Assembly (NCBI GenBank): GCA_033557685.1
Contig: JAWQRN010000613.1
Span: forward strand, 1-27,763
Direction of reading: 5' to 3'
DNA length: 27,763 bases
Origin: Sperchopsis tessellata
Taxonomy: Eukaryota > Arthropoda > Insecta > Coleoptera > Hydrophilidae
Part shown: piece by piece, positions 9,801 through 20,963 of the stretch
How positions within the stretch are numbered: the first letter of the stretch is position 1
Layout of the letters: each line of letters starts with the position of its first letter
The notes under the pieces: model-generated
The model's input: only the letters and a program-made list of their open reading frames with translations
What the model was told of the DNA's origin: nothing
Databases searched by the model: none
Position numbers and translations under genes: made by a program

Positions 9801-10586
9801 ATAATACATTATGTAATGATGGTGGAAAACATTTATTAATCTCTGCAATTTTCAAATCTCTTTATTTCTTGCATATACTTATAATTTAAGTATATACAAT
9901 TTAATTATGATGCATTTCTTCTATATAGGTATGGCTATGTATAAATAATTAACACTGCAATTATTTTTATTCGAAGATGATGTTCACTTTTGAAAAATTT
10001 TCTATTATTTTATAGACATTATGGGTTGTCATATGTTAAGGAATTTTTGTATATATTTTGACACATAACTCACAATAAGTATACACAGAAGGCTTTCAAG
10101 ATGATAGAGAACAGCACGTTTGGAACCCAAATGATACACAGTTAGTAATTTTTTCCTTCCATTTGCTCTATTTCTGTACATTATTTTATTCTGCTGCCTT
10201 GCTCAACCACACAATTCATACAGAGTTTTAAAGGTGCAGCGATGATATGTAGTAGCAAATTTACTTTAATTCTTTACCCCATTTTCTTGGGAAAGTATTA
10301 AAATTTAAATTTTATTTCAATTGCAAAATTTTATTAAAATATTATAATTAAAACAATATTTACCTTTCATAAAATGGTAGATCTGCTAAACTAAGATCAC
10401 CAAGTCTTAATGCGTCAATGACATGAAAACTTCTTGTTTCAATCTCATCTAGTTCATCATTTATAAATGTTCGTTCACGGACTAACTCACCATATAAGAC
10501 AGTGCCTTGAACTAATTTTATATTGACATTTGTTTCTTTAACCCAATTTCCACTGTCATAAGTAAAAACTGTAGAACCAGTAATTG
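6835..10586 (-). CDS. CMTR1: Cap-specific mRNA (nucleoside-2'-O-)-methyltransferase 1, C-terminal exons (partial)
   Basis: Three minus-strand exons join in phase to give about 188 C-terminal residues: 10586-10364 (223 nt), 7236-7007 (230 nt) and 6950-6835 (116 nt, ending in TAA). Splice sites are canonical. Acceptors are CAG at 10589-10587, TAG at 7239-7237 and CAG at 6953-6951, each with a pyrimidine tract. Donors are GTAAAT at 10363-10358 and GTAAGT at 7006-7001. Introns split Arg and Asn codons. The first exon reads STVFTYDSGNWV, then GTVLYGELVRE and FHVIDALRLGDLSLADLPF, matching the guanylyltransferase-like domain that follows the methyltransferase domain in CMTR1. The second starts QSLIETYCHAVNFE and has RIRPKCVKPL; the last has YVLRWQVFD and ends FVDYVKKHV. 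CMTR1 methylates the 2'-O of the first transcribed nucleotide (cap-1) in the nucleus. The catalytic domain is not in the window. With no stops and correct splicing this is most likely a live host gene. An mRNA capping enzyme, which also has a guanylyltransferase fold, is less likely because its terminal OB-fold wording is absent. Confidence 0.82.
7237..10363 (-). other. CMTR1: Intron of the CMTR1-type gene (3127 nt)
   Basis: This intron is bounded by donor GTAAAT and acceptor TAG on the minus strand and is AT-rich. I recognise no coding sense in it. It holds small inverted repeats (arms 8194-8202 / 8231-8239 and 9349-9358 / 9374-9383), a TA microsatellite near 9313-9327, a stretch of higher GC at about 8900-9160 without recognisable motifs, and a tRNA B-box-like GGTTCAAATCC at about 7362-7372 that could be the trace of a SINE. 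By contrast, the last intron (6951-7006) is only 56 nt. Confidence 0.75.
9349..9383. repeat. Short inverted repeat ATTTGACAGT / ACTGTCAAAT
   Basis: Perfect 10-bp arms (9349-9358 and 9374-9383) are separated by 15 nt. Such a unit could be a hairpin or the trace of a small inverted-repeat element. No target duplication was visible. Confidence 0.6.
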
Positions 10587-10849
10587 CTGAAATAAAAACA
10601 CATGGATGTTATATCAATAAAATTAAAAAATCTAAAATATATGCAAATCGATTTTTGAAAAAAGTTTTTCATATTTCAAATTTCTGGTGAATGGATAAAA
10701 AGAAACATCTATTTTATAAATAGGAAAAATTAATATCTTCTAGATCAGAAGAACTCTGAGATTAGTTCTAATATCAAATTACATGAGAGTTGAAATCCTG
10801 ATATATGAACATTTATACTGGCAAAAATAATAATACTGTTAAAGTTAAG

Positions 10850-10990
10850 AGTTAGCTGGGGTGATAGAGTGGTGCCCTTCCTCTTTGGTGATTAACCCGG
10901 CTTCCATGCGGTCAGTACTGGGATGGACTATCTTGCTACTCTCGCATACTTGTAGTATTACTCTATGATGGATTTCTATCCCAGGCAACA
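10850..10990 (+). repeat. Possible decayed tRNA-derived SINE
   Basis: The segment has an A-box-like string at 10852-10871 and, about 35 nt downstream, a weak B-box-like GGCTTCCATGCGG (10899-10911), within a short island of higher GC than its AT-rich surroundings. There is no clear tail or target duplication, so the call is tentative. Confidence 0.3.
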
Positions 10991-11700
10991 GGGGTTTCCC
11001 GTAAAACAAAAAACCTGTTATGTGCTAAGGTACATGAGAAAGGAATGGTGGCATAAAAGACATATTTCTGAACTATTTTTATCAGCAAAACTAAATATAT
11101 TTCTGTTTAAAATAACTAAAATAGATAATGGATACTGTAACAAATCTGATCTATCCAGGGTATGTGAATAATGCGCCTTAAATTAAGCATTAAATTAGTT
11201 ATATCAAAGTAATTATAAAGTACTTATGCGTTTGTGATAATTGTTTAGGATTTACTTCGTTAGGTTAGAAAGAAAATTCACGGTCCCTTATCAACAAGAA
11301 TTTCTATATTGGTTAGGGAAAAAGAAAAATTACCAAGAGTAAATTTATTAAATTATTAAAACTAGCTCGACAACACGGAAAAATCTCACGATGAAGATCT
11401 CAAGAAATGAAAATTCCCAGTATTGTTAAAGAAAGGTTCATAATGTCCTCTGGCAAAGTCAGTTTACATTAAATAACCGCTAAATAGTTTCAACATAGAA
11501 TTCTGTATTGATTCCAAACATGATTGACATGCATGGTATAGAATACAACAATCATAGTTGACAGTGGCATTGAGTAGTTGTGAGTGTAAGATTCGAACAA
11601 GTGGGTCGACAACTAAGTCACTAACTTGTTGCTAGTATGAAGCAGTTACTTGAACTCCCCCTGCAGATGTCGATCAAATAATAATATATAGGAAGGCCCA

Positions 11701-11942
11701 TAGGCTCCGCCCATACATAACTGTTGATATTATTTCATATGAGAGGGCACATTGACTCCTCTCGCACATAATGTTTTGAATATGTACAATATCGTAAAGT
11801 TTAAAGTGGGACAATGGCTTGATCTATACATAGTTGCATTACATAGTAAAGTATAGTACATTGGCTCAGTCCACACATGGTTGTGTTGCGTAGTAAAGTG
11901 TAGTACAGTATAGAAAGGAACATCGGCTCAGCCCACACATGG
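11701..11942 (+). repeat. Degenerate tandem repeat, about 47-113-bp spacing, four unit starts
   Basis: A unit with the core TNGGCTCNGYCCANACATGG recurs at 11701, 11814, 11861 and 11923. In the two middle copies it is followed by GTTG..TTRC.TAGTAAAGTRTAGTACA. Copies 2 and 3 are about 47-62 bp apart, the first is farther away and more diverged, and the last is cut after 20 bp. No protein is encoded. Confidence 0.5.
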
Positions 11943-13433
11943 AACATGCAAAAAGCGAACCAGGTGGATGGTCTCCACCTTACTCAAATTGCTGTTCCCT
12001 TGTATTGTAAAGTGTTGAAGAACTAACTGGGGAGACTAAACATTCAGTTTTTATGACTTCACGTAGTGGTCACAGGACTACTTATCCATCACCTGTGAGA
12101 GAAGTACAACTGGGCCCTGATTCTGTATGTATAATACATCGACACAATCATCCATAACTGTTTCAATATAGAATCAATTGGATTAAAATTTAATAATTAT
12201 TGAGAAAATAAACAACAGAAAAATCATGCTGCCACATTATCCATATGTGGATATTTACCTCGTAAGGTGAAGCTACTGATCTTTATGGAAAAATCGCACA
12301 AATAAAATAAAACCTTCATATAAATTGAGTGCCTTAAGATCACTACCAACCAGATATTAGATAAACAAATAATAGTACATGAGGTCATGTTAACTAACGT
12401 CCTCAGCCATTCCAGAATATAAATTATGTTTATAGAAGCTGAAATACACGTTATGGAATACTTTTTGAATACACCCAGTACACATTCATAATTCAACATT
12501 GTTATTATTTAATATACTATTTAGCATCAGGAGGATATTACACTCCTTTTGTGATATCCACTTAAATAAAGAAATGGTTATATCTTTATATTTTACATCT
12601 GCAGACAGAATAAAGTATTTTTGTTAATCAAAATAATACAAACACAACAGCTCACACCAACCATTTATAACGGTTGCAAACTAAACTAACTTTCAAGCAA
12701 AAGAAGATTCACATTCTTTTGTTTAATATTTAGTCTACATATCTCATGTTGTGTTTTACTGAAAACCTTATCCCTTGACTCCCTGTGCCGTACTTCTTTC
12801 GATCTCAAACCGTAATTAAATACTTATCTAAAATATAATCTATCTTTGTTTTAAGCATATAGTTTATATTTCTCGCAGCATTATGTAGGTCCGTTATAGC
12901 CGAACGATTACCTATTCAAGCTCAGCTTCTTGGTTGCCCAGACTGCATCAAGTTTATCTCTAATTTATAGGCTCTCTTCATCTTCCGGGAACAAAGGACT
13001 GTAAACAGATATCCAACAGATGCGACATCATATGTAGCATATGTTACTATTTAAGCTTATTACTGGTATATAATAACAAACATAATGAAGGCTTGTACGG
13101 ATTTTACAAATTAATATCAATTATTATTTAAATTTATAGGTAATATTAAATCTATTAATTAAATAATCGGTTCTGTCACTATCACATCCTATATCATCAT
13201 TGTTTTCACTTTCACTGCTACTAGAAAATAATAAATTACCTTTATTTTTGTATATCTTTTTTATAATAGTTATATAGCCCTTTAATTTTCTTTTTTTGGA
13301 TGTTATTTTTTTTCGGAATTTCAGTTATGGCATAAATAAAAGCCCGCTTTCTTAAATTTTTACTCAGCTATCTTTAGAAGTGCCATTGTCTACATATTAA
13401 TGACAAGGACATGTCTCTTTCAATATTTTGAAT

Positions 13434-16098
13434 TAGCGATGGGCCGGTCATGAATTGTTCGTTCAAAAGAACAATTAATCAAACTGAAATGCACCTACTG
13501 TTCAGTCATTGAAATAAATCGTCGTTCACTACTGCTGTACTGCATCGTGTTGTCGCCAATTGCATTCGGTCAGAGCAGGCCTCGATGCACGGGTTTAAGC
13601 AATGAATGAACCATGGATGAATCGTTCATGACGAACTACCAATATCAGGGAATGAACATATGAACTATGAACGCATCTTTTCTGCTTAGAAGTCCCCTAC
13701 CCGTTCCTATTTCGCCGTGCGTAGACATTCAGAGCACTGGGTTTCGGTGTCTGAGCCCGCCTAATATTATTTGTTGTGGCTATTATATTGATTTAATATA
13801 TATTTTACAGTATTAACACTGTACAATGCACTTTATAAATTACGTGTAACACATGAATTAAGCTTAACTAAGGACAGTTGTTGATTTCTAGCGTTAAAGT
13901 GGGAACCGTTGACTATAAATTGCGCGGGTGCTATATGTTTAGATTTATATATCGACTTTATTTGTAATTAAAAAACAAAAATGTGAAAGTAGTAAAATAA
14001 ATTTGATTAATATATTTCTTTTGCATCTAGAGTGTAGTAGATATATACCGTAACCATGGTCTAAGTACAGAACTAATACTATTTTTAATTATTCAAACAA
14101 GTGGTAAATATAAACAAATATTATTAAATAGAAATATAAACAAATTTAGATATAATAAAGTAACATTCTGATAAATAACCATATTACACATATACTAAAT
14201 TTCAGGCATTTAAATTCAAATACAAAAGCTTTGATAATTTTTTTACCACTAAGTCTCTCCTCTCTTTTCTGTTATTATTTAAGCTGCATTAGAAATCACC
14301 CTTTCACATGGCACAGATGTTGGCACTATACACAATTTTTGTTTTACTAAAATGCACAAATTAGGGTAGATAGCTTTTCTTTCTTGCCAACATAAAAGGA
14401 GGTTCGCTTTAGCAGGGGCTCTTGTAAATATATATTTACCTCCATTGAGCAGGTGGAGAAAGAATTCTTTTCTTGAACTAAATTAGCCGCAATCTTATCG
14501 TAATTCATCCAAACAGACATTTCTTTATTTTCTGTTGAAACCGTATTTTCTTCCACAATTGAAGGGGAGTCAGTTTTTGGTCTTATGGAACCAGTTGGTT
14601 CATTTAAAGATATATGAAATATTTGATTGATAATGGCTTGCTCCTTTGATACATCTTCCGAAAATTCTTGCCTTTTTAACCATGGGTCTAAAATTGTGAG
14701 CATAATTTTAAGTGTTTGAGGGAGATTAGTTTCTTTCCCCATTATTTGACACCGGTAAGCAAGAGCTGCTCTAAGAACTAAAATATTTTAAATAACGACC
14801 TTTTGTCCAGAACTTATTTCTCTCCAAATTTCTTCAAAACATTTTTAAATAGATGTTGTATGACACATCACGTTATAATCATTGTCGTTAAAACTATGAG
14901 TATGGACATTCAGAAAGCGAGAGTTTATTAAATTGATCTTTTAACTTGTAAAATCTAGCCAACATTTCATACGTATAATTCCACCTAGTTGGCATGTCTT
15001 GCTTTAAATTTAATTCTGGAAGCCTCATCTGCTTCTCCATATTCCTTAGATTTTCAGCTGCATGGGCACTTCTTTTAAAAATTGCAGTGTTTATGACTTT
15101 CACATGTACATCCTCAATTTCCTTTATGCTGGCCTGAAGATGGGTACATCCAACCAAACAAATCGATGCTGTGACATTCGCTATATTATCGTTAATAACA
15201 GCTACTACTTATTGTAGAACTTCCCATTCTATTAATATTATTTTTGTTTCCCTTGCAAGGTGTTCAGCAGTGTGCTTTTCATTAAAAGTAAATTAGTCTA
15301 GAAGAAACGATTTCAAAACATAATTGTTATCTATGAAATGCTGAGTTAAAGCCAAGTATTTATTGTTACTGAGGTCCATCCATCTATTGTTACTGTAACA
15401 AATGATGCTGACTTTAATTCACTTTTAACATCATTAACAACTTTTTCATATAAATTTGGTAAAAGAGCATCTGATATTGTTTTCCTTGACTCCAAATTGT
15501 ATGACGAATTTAAGATATTGAAGAATGATGAACTGAATGGCTGGTAGTCACTGGCAATCATTTTCATTAACCGTTCATTTAATTGTGTAGTTTTCGACTG
15601 TTGCATTCCTTTAGGGTTATATTGGGTTATTTTATTTTGACTTGAGCTAGGTAAATTTACGGTACATGTAATTTTAAAGCATGAAGAGATATTTTGAAGT
15701 TCAATGGATTTGGGAGTAGTTTTCTGATATAATTCTATTGTAGGATGTTTCAATCAAATATGCCTCATTAAATTTGCCTTAGTACTCCCTTTAAAGAAAA
15801 ATAAATTGCAATAAATATTACACTTCGCCTTATTGTTACCAGCTTTCGTGAAGAAATTCCACACGGAGCTTTTCTTACTTAACATTTCAAAGCAGAAATC
15901 AACACGTGCATTAAAATAGTCAAAACATTTTTTTAGGCGCCCGAGCCGGCAAACTTCTGAACCTTCGGCAGCCGCGCTTCTGACCGACTGGCGTGTTGCA
16001 TATGGTGAAAGATGAATGAACAAACCGTTCATGACTCATTTGAAATGAATGATTAAAGGGAACTAATTCACAAAAATGAACGATAATTCCCATCGCTA
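13434..16098 (-). mobile_element. hAT-superfamily DNA transposon (ZBED-type), 2.67 kb
   Basis: The ends are TAGCGATGGG (13434-13443) and its exact complement CCCATCGCTA (16089-16098). This is a 10-bp terminal inverted repeat of the hAT pattern (T/C-A-G-N-G). It is flanked by TTTTGAAT (13426-13433) and CTTAGATT (16099-16106), which agree at 5 of 8 positions and fit a decayed 8-bp target duplication. Both ends carry clusters of GTTCAT/ATGAAC motifs (13449-13675 and 16010-16085). The transposase lies on the minus strand between about 16030 and 14210, leaving about 700 bp of non-coding sequence next to the left end. Sitting upstream of the CMTR1 exons, it is probably intronic. Confidence 0.88.
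14210..16032 (-). pseudogene. hAT transposase with BED zinc finger, inactivated
   Basis: The order is as in ZBED-type hAT transposases. BED finger region: SSVWNFFTKA, AKCNIYC, STKANLMRH (about 15875-15758), with irregular cysteine spacing. A TGA stop at 15754-15756 is followed in frame by LKHPTIELY. Next come ASDYQPFSSSFF (about 15560), SRKTISDALLPNLYEKV and FVTVTIDGWTS (about 15410-15378), which holds the first catalytic Asp. After a frameshift comes KYLALTQHFIDN (about 15355-15320). Then VINDNIANVTASI (about 15198-15160) has the second catalytic Asp, and AIFKRSAHAAENL is followed by QMRLPELNLKQDMPTRWNYT (about 15045-14975). The C-terminus has SVWMNYDKIA and EVNIYLQEPLLKR (about 14440-14395), then PTSVPCERVISNA (14325-14287), the conserved dimerisation segment, in another frame. 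At least three frameshifts and several stops make it non-functional. The usual length is roughly 600-650 residues, and most of that is represented. Confidence 0.9.
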
Positions 16099-16106
16099 CT
16101 TAGATT

Positions 16107-17285
16107 CATACAAATATTTTCTTAAAATTACCTTAAATTGTACTAAACTAACAGCTGTAATATAGTTATATTGGTATTTGGCAATGACTGTAACACAATA
16201 ATAGAAACTTGTTATTTATATCGATGAAATAAAAGAATACTGAAAGCTACACGACGATTACAGCAAACCGAGTAAATTTCTAGCTACAATTTGTGAACAT
16301 GCAGAGGCATCTATTATTGCATATCAAAACTTTCCATAACGAAGTAGTTTTGAAGTAGACCAAATGTTCCTTTCAATACATTGCTCTTTCATAGCACCTC
16401 TCCCCTATTGTTAAAACATATTTTAAGTTTATATACAATATTCTACATACTTTCACAATCAAATGCATTGATAAATTATTTGTAATTTCAATACTCTGTT
16501 ATTTGGTATTGTTATTTATACACTCCAATTTGAATTGCATGTTCAGAGAAATAAAGCTAAAACATACTAAACGTAACTTATTTTTTGCTGGATATTATAA
16601 TATGGTTTCGATCTTAGTTTCAAATATGAGACACGAATTTTTGGAGAAGCTTTATTAGAAAAGTTTCATTTATCCTTTCTCGGGAACTTCTTGAATCGGT
16701 GGTACACATTGTGTTAAAATGTTAAACTTTCATGTGGGTCTAATTTTGCAAACTTACGCACCCACAACTTATAAAAGAAACAAATTTAGTCTTGATGAAT
16801 ATTTTGCTGTTTATTTGTTAATTTTGTTTTTACTGATACTACTGTATGAAAAATTATTCATTTGTTATTACAGTGAATAATTTAAAATATTTATAATGCT
16901 CATTTGGTCAGTTCTGAGATGGTATCCTTAAAATTGAATCTTAAATATTCCTTAAATTGTTGTGTTTATGTATATTGGTATTTTTAGCAATTGTCTTCTT
17001 GCTGCATGTTAAGTCTCTGATTTCACAATTAGATCTCTTTTTGCAATTCTTCTCCTCATGATGTAATTTTCTTGGGTCAAAACATCTGATATGGATGACA
17101 ATATAGTCCATTTGAATGAAAACAGGCCTATTCGTTTTGATGGTTCAAATCATACTGGCGAGGGACTTCTTATTTAAGGGGAGGATTGTTTTTAAAATAC
17201 TTTCAGAATTTACTGATTAGCTTGGCACAGCTGATGGATGTTCCTAAATGAGTACCTGAGTCATCACTTTTGATAGTACCTTTTT
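16107..17285. other. AT-rich intergenic or intronic DNA, nothing recognised
   Basis: No coding sense, structural RNA or convincing repeat was seen on either strand. Confidence 0.4.
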
Positions 17286-17289
17286 TATC

Positions 17290-18000
17290 TCAAGGAGCGT
17301 TTAAAATCTCCATGATGTGGCGGATCATTTCTTAGTGTATTTTGTTTTTAATATGCCTCAATATCTTAAATGGATGGTTCAATTAGCATGTATTGTGATT
17401 TAGGTGAATTAAATTTGAATTTCTTTCTTATCATGGGTTTAGTATGCTTTCTATTGATGGGAAGGTAAACATTTTTTTTTGTACAAAATCTAATTGGACT
17501 ATCAAGCACCTTTATGATGGCTAACTTTCAAAACACCTCTTGCTCCATGGATAGCATCAACTATTTGACAAACAATGTCCAAGAGGAACATTAGCACAAA
17601 GAAGAACTATAAGACATAGCATCAAATCTTGTAATATCGTTTACTTGTTGTAAGAAAAACCTATCTTTAAGTAATTAGCTATTCGTCAAAACTCAAAATT
17701 GATTTGGAGAAAGATGAATCTTCTTAAAGTTCGCACAACCATTAACATATGTTGTGCTACTTTGCCGCCCTACTTTCATGATCCTAATGGCATAAATCCT
17801 TATTTTGTAAACATACCTACTGTGGGTAATGCCCCTTTATTCGTTATACATAAGAGAGGGTATTGATTCTGTATTTGAATTTCACAGTTTCCGTTGATGA
17901 AATTGAATAGGTTATTTTTTCACTCTCACACCACTAGTGCTAATGAAGTATACTTGAAGATGTAACTACATAGCTCAAATAGGACGAACGCAATACAGAA
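17290..18000 (+). pseudogene. Jockey-type LINE fragment (endonuclease end to RT start)
   Basis: Pieces of a LINE ORF2 can be read in changing frames. DHFLVYFVF (about 17325-17352) resembles the Ser-Asp-His end of the apurinic-like endonuclease. LAPWIAST, a stop, and QTMSKRN (about 17535-17590) matches the segment after the endonuclease. Then LPPYFHDPNGINPYFV (about 17762-17810) is the linker before the RT. VSVDEIE (17889-17910), followed by a stretch like SANEVYLKM (about 17938-17966), corresponds to the first RT block. The RT core is absent downstream. The copy is heavily decayed. The assignment is based on motif wording and order, so the clade (Jockey) is an inference. Confidence 0.5.
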
Positions 18001-18059
18001 CAGGAGTGCCCCAGACATTATTAAGTTGGTATAGCTGTTTGTAAGAGATTAACATGGTA

Positions 18060-19262
18060 ATCACCGCTATTTCCAGAATTCCCATTCTTGATCTACAGAT
18101 ACATACTATAATTGTAATTTATAAAATAAAAAATATTGTCGTTTTAGATCCTTCAAATAAAGATAAGGATAGTAACCAGATGGTAAAAAAATTCGCTCAA
18201 TTTTTATTTCTAACTAAATCTACATGTATATGAGATTGTACTTAATTTTGGAGTGCGTAATGACTGTAAGAAATATAAAAAATTTCTGTGATAAATTAAA
18301 TAATGTCGGTGTGAATATGCCAATAAATCTGAAATCGCTATTAGCCACAAACAACTTACAAATTTACGTTTCGTTATATAGCTATTTAACAAGATCAGGA
18401 ATACATATTTAAAATAAATAAATAAATGGGATTTGTTATTTAACCAACAATTTTCATTTTAATAATATTTTAATCGGAATTGATAAATGTGAAAAGCTTC
18501 ATATAAAACTAGACTGGCAGATTGGCAATTCCAAGTGCTCTAAACCTGAATACCAAACCAAACCAAACCTATATGAGATTGTGAACTCAAAATATGAATA
18601 CAGACTTTGGTTCTCCAGTTTTTTCATGGTAAACTCCAAATCTTTATTCTCCATTACTTGCAATCCTAAATTTATTAAGTTGCTTGATTCTGTATATACC
18701 CCAAAGTAATCTAGAACAGTGTTTTTTACCTTTTTTCCATCTTAGACCGTTAAAAAGTCAGATCATTTTTTAGGGACAAGTAATATAACTAAAACTGTAT
18801 TATTTTTGGCTGACCAATCAAATTTCATTTGGAAAAAACAGATCGTCTACTATTTAATGGAAGTTAAATATTCATAAAATCTTTATGCTTAATATAAAAT
18901 ATTCTCTGGAGTTCGTTGGGAAAAGACTAGTTTTTAACCATAACTAATGTTTATATTATTTGGTTGCTTAAATATATTTTATGTCAAATACTTCAAACAA
19001 TTAAGATTTGTTACAATGTTTTCTCACTAAATACACTCTGAAATTATCAGCATTTATATTCCTATATATTTTATGTTCCAGAGCATCTTAAGCTGGAACT
19101 TACCCAAGCTTGCCCTATATATAAAATCCACCTAACCAAAATCGAGTTATTAAGTTATTATGTATTACTACACATTAGATCAATCATTTGGTTTTTTTGA
19201 AGGTACAATTTTATAACTATAATTACAGTTGAGAAGTAATATAAGACTTAATTTACTAAGAA
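18060..19262. other. AT-rich DNA with microsatellites
   Basis: I see no recognisable protein. Open stretches on both strands at 18210-18412 overlap each other and have no motifs. There is an (AAAT)n run at about 18412-18427 and a (CCAAA)n run at about 18552-18568, the kind of tail left by retroposed elements. Confidence 0.45.
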
Positions 19263-19264
19263 TA

Positions 19265-19503
19265 TACAATGTGATGATAAAGTTTGAAACAAAATTCATA
19301 ATTGCGTTATTTAATGTTTTTAAGAAAATCACTTGGTCAGGTTAATTTTATTTTTTAAAATGCCATCTTCTGAATTTTAATATATGACGTCTTTAGTATT
19401 CGCGTAATAACGTCATCAATTTTTTTAAAAGACAAGGCCCATTTTACTTTTCTAATTTTGATAGATGATCTTACTACTCAAATGGTAGTATAAAAAAATT
19501 GGT
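19265..19503 (+). repeat. Left long terminal inverted repeat of the mariner-type element
   Basis: It pairs with 20762-20935. Near its inner end is a hairpin with arms TACTAC (19472-19477) and GTAGTA (19485-19490). It also holds TGACGT/ACGTCA half-sites at 19385-19415, inside a segment missing from the right repeat. Confidence 0.85.
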
Positions 19504-19718
19504 CCTTAAATAACAATTTTGTTGGGAAAATTGTATTGAAGCAAAAAAAACTTGTTTTTTTTAAATAGTAAAATATTATCTTGTATTTTTTGTTACTTTT
19601 TTATATAATACAAAAATCAAAGTAAATTGTTTAAATTCAAACCACTTCCGGAAGTAAAAGTTTGACATTACATGTCAACAAATTATAAAGTCATTCATCT
19701 GTTTAAATTTAACAAGAA

Positions 19719-20570
19719 ATGGCACATTTAACTGAATGGGAAAGAATAAATATTTAAATGATGGTTGGATACGCCGATAGGCTAAGGACTCATGTGGAAG
19801 CATGTGAGTTATTCAATCAAATACATCCTGATAGGCCTCCAATTATAAGATCTACAGTAAGTAAATTGGTTGCCAAATACACAGAAACTGGATGTGTAAA
19901 AGATTTACCTCGACAAGGTCGACTTCGAATAAGCGAAGAGATCAAATTAAATGTGTTACTGAAAGTTTAGAAAAGTAATAATCTTTCTACAAGGCAAATT
20001 ACCTGAAATAAAAATGTGGACCAGTCATTTTTTGTAAAATTATTTAAAAAAGAAAAGTATCAAAAGTGCAAAGTGCAACTCATACATGAGTTAAACGATG
20101 ATGATCCAGACCGCCTTTGCAGTTTTGTGAAGAATTAATATTACGCTGTGAACAAAATTAAAATGTTTTATATAACATTATTTTTTTCTGTAGAAGCCAC
20201 TCTTTGCTGTAATGGATCAGTACATCGCCACAATCAACTTCAAGGCAAATTAAAAGTATGGGTGAGAAACATAGGAAGGCGTTTCTTAGGGCCTTACTTA
20301 CTTGAAGAAAACTTGACTGCTGCTTGGTATAAATTTGTTACGTTTTGAGTTGTTACCAGCTTTAACAATTATTTTTCCCAATAATGAAGATGGCGATGTA
20401 CCCCATCAGAATATTTGGTTTCAGCAAGATGGGGCGCCTCCTCTCTTTGGCATAGAGGTCTTTCAATATCTAGATGCCACATTTCCCTAAAATTGAATTT
20501 GGCGGGGGGGGGACCCCTTTAGATTTTTGCTATGGAGTTATTTGAAATCAAGAATTTAATTTAATAGACC
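19719..20570 (+). pseudogene. Tc1/mariner-superfamily transposase with DUF4817-type N-terminus, inactivated
   Basis: The start is MAHLTEWERINI, a stop, then MMVGYADRLRTHVEACELF, which resembles the DUF4817 helix-turn-helix of insect mariner-like transposases. RSTVSKLVAKYTETGCVKDL and PRQGRLRISEE (about 19848-19945) are the second DNA-binding helix and its linker. The DDE domain follows in pieces. FFSVEATLCCNGSVHRHNQ (about 20177-20233) has Val where the first catalytic Asp of D-E-A is expected. Next come LGPYLLEENLTAAWYKF and FQQDGAPP (about 20422-20445, second Asp kept). Last is GTPLDF near 20511-20527 (third acidic residue kept, then frameshift). A full protein would be about 340-400 residues. 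Stops at 19756, 19968 and beyond, frameshifts and the lost Asp make it dead. Confidence 0.82.
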
Positions 20571-20761
20571 TAACAATTTAGAAGATTAGCAGAAGAGAAT
20601 TCACGTTGAAATAGAATTAATCAGGCCAGATATTATTGAGCGCATCGTACATAATGTTTAGTTTCATTGCGCATAGTGCTAAGTGGTAGGTGGGACAATT
20701 TGAATATTTGCGTGAAATTTTGTTGTTAAATTAAAATTTTTTTTTTGGTTTCAATACCGAT

Positions 20762-20935
20762 ACCAATTTTTTTATATTATCGTTTACGTAGTAAGAAGGT
20801 CTATCAAAAAGAAAGATAAAATGGGGATTGTCATTTAAAAAATTTATGTCAGAAGATAGGATTTTAAAAATTAAAATTGACCTGTCCGAGCAATTTTCTT
20901 AAGAATTTTGTTTCAAATTTGATCACCACATTGTA
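20762..20935 (-). repeat. Right long terminal inverted repeat of the mariner-type element
   Basis: It is the inverted, diverged copy of 19265-19503. Conserved blocks include CTATCAAAA, TAAAATGGG, TCAGAAGAT, ATTTTCTTA, AATTTTGTTTCAAA and the terminal CACATTGTA. Confidence 0.85.
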
Positions 20936-20963
20936 TAAAGTTCTGTAATATAATTACAACCTC

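Larger units (their letters stand above)
10590..13433. other. CMTR1: Upstream intron or flank, mostly unassigned
   Basis: If the CMTR1 model is right, this is intronic. It holds no recognisable protein. Two items stand out. A GC-richer patch at 10850-10990 contains a Pol III A-box-like string (TAGCTGGGGTGATAGAGTGG) and may be an old tRNA-derived SINE. A degenerate tandem repeat lies at 11701-11942. A minus-strand open stretch at 12224-12499 has no recognisable motif and the composition of random AT-rich DNA. Confidence 0.5.
19265..20935 (+). mobile_element. Tc1/mariner (IS630) superfamily transposon with long terminal inverted repeats
   Basis: The element starts TACAATGTGATGATAAAG (19265) and ends in the diverged complement ...GATCACCACATTGTA (20935). 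It is flanked on both sides by TA (19263-19264, 20936-20937), the target duplication of this superfamily. The inverted repeats are long: 19265-19503 on the left and 20762-20935 on the right, roughly 80% identical by eye. Two gaps make the right one shorter, of about 20 nt and about 40 nt. They end inward at the matching string ACCAATTTTTTTATA. The transposase relic (19719-20570) lies between them on the plus strand. The total of 1671 bp exceeds a usual 1.3-kb mariner by about the length of the extra repeats. Confidence 0.82.

Noticed and set aside
6835..10586. mRNA capping enzyme (guanylyltransferase) instead of CMTR1
   Set aside because: The order of motifs after the guanylyltransferase-like segment and the short C-terminus fit CMTR1 better, and no capping-enzyme OB-fold or KxDG nucleotidyl-transfer motif is in the exons.
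12224..12499. 91-codon minus-strand open frame
   Set aside because: No recognisable motif, AT-driven composition, no splice or neighbour support. Consistent with chance.
18210..18412. Overlapping open frames on both strands
   Set aside because: Neither has protein motifs. Lies between transposon relics.
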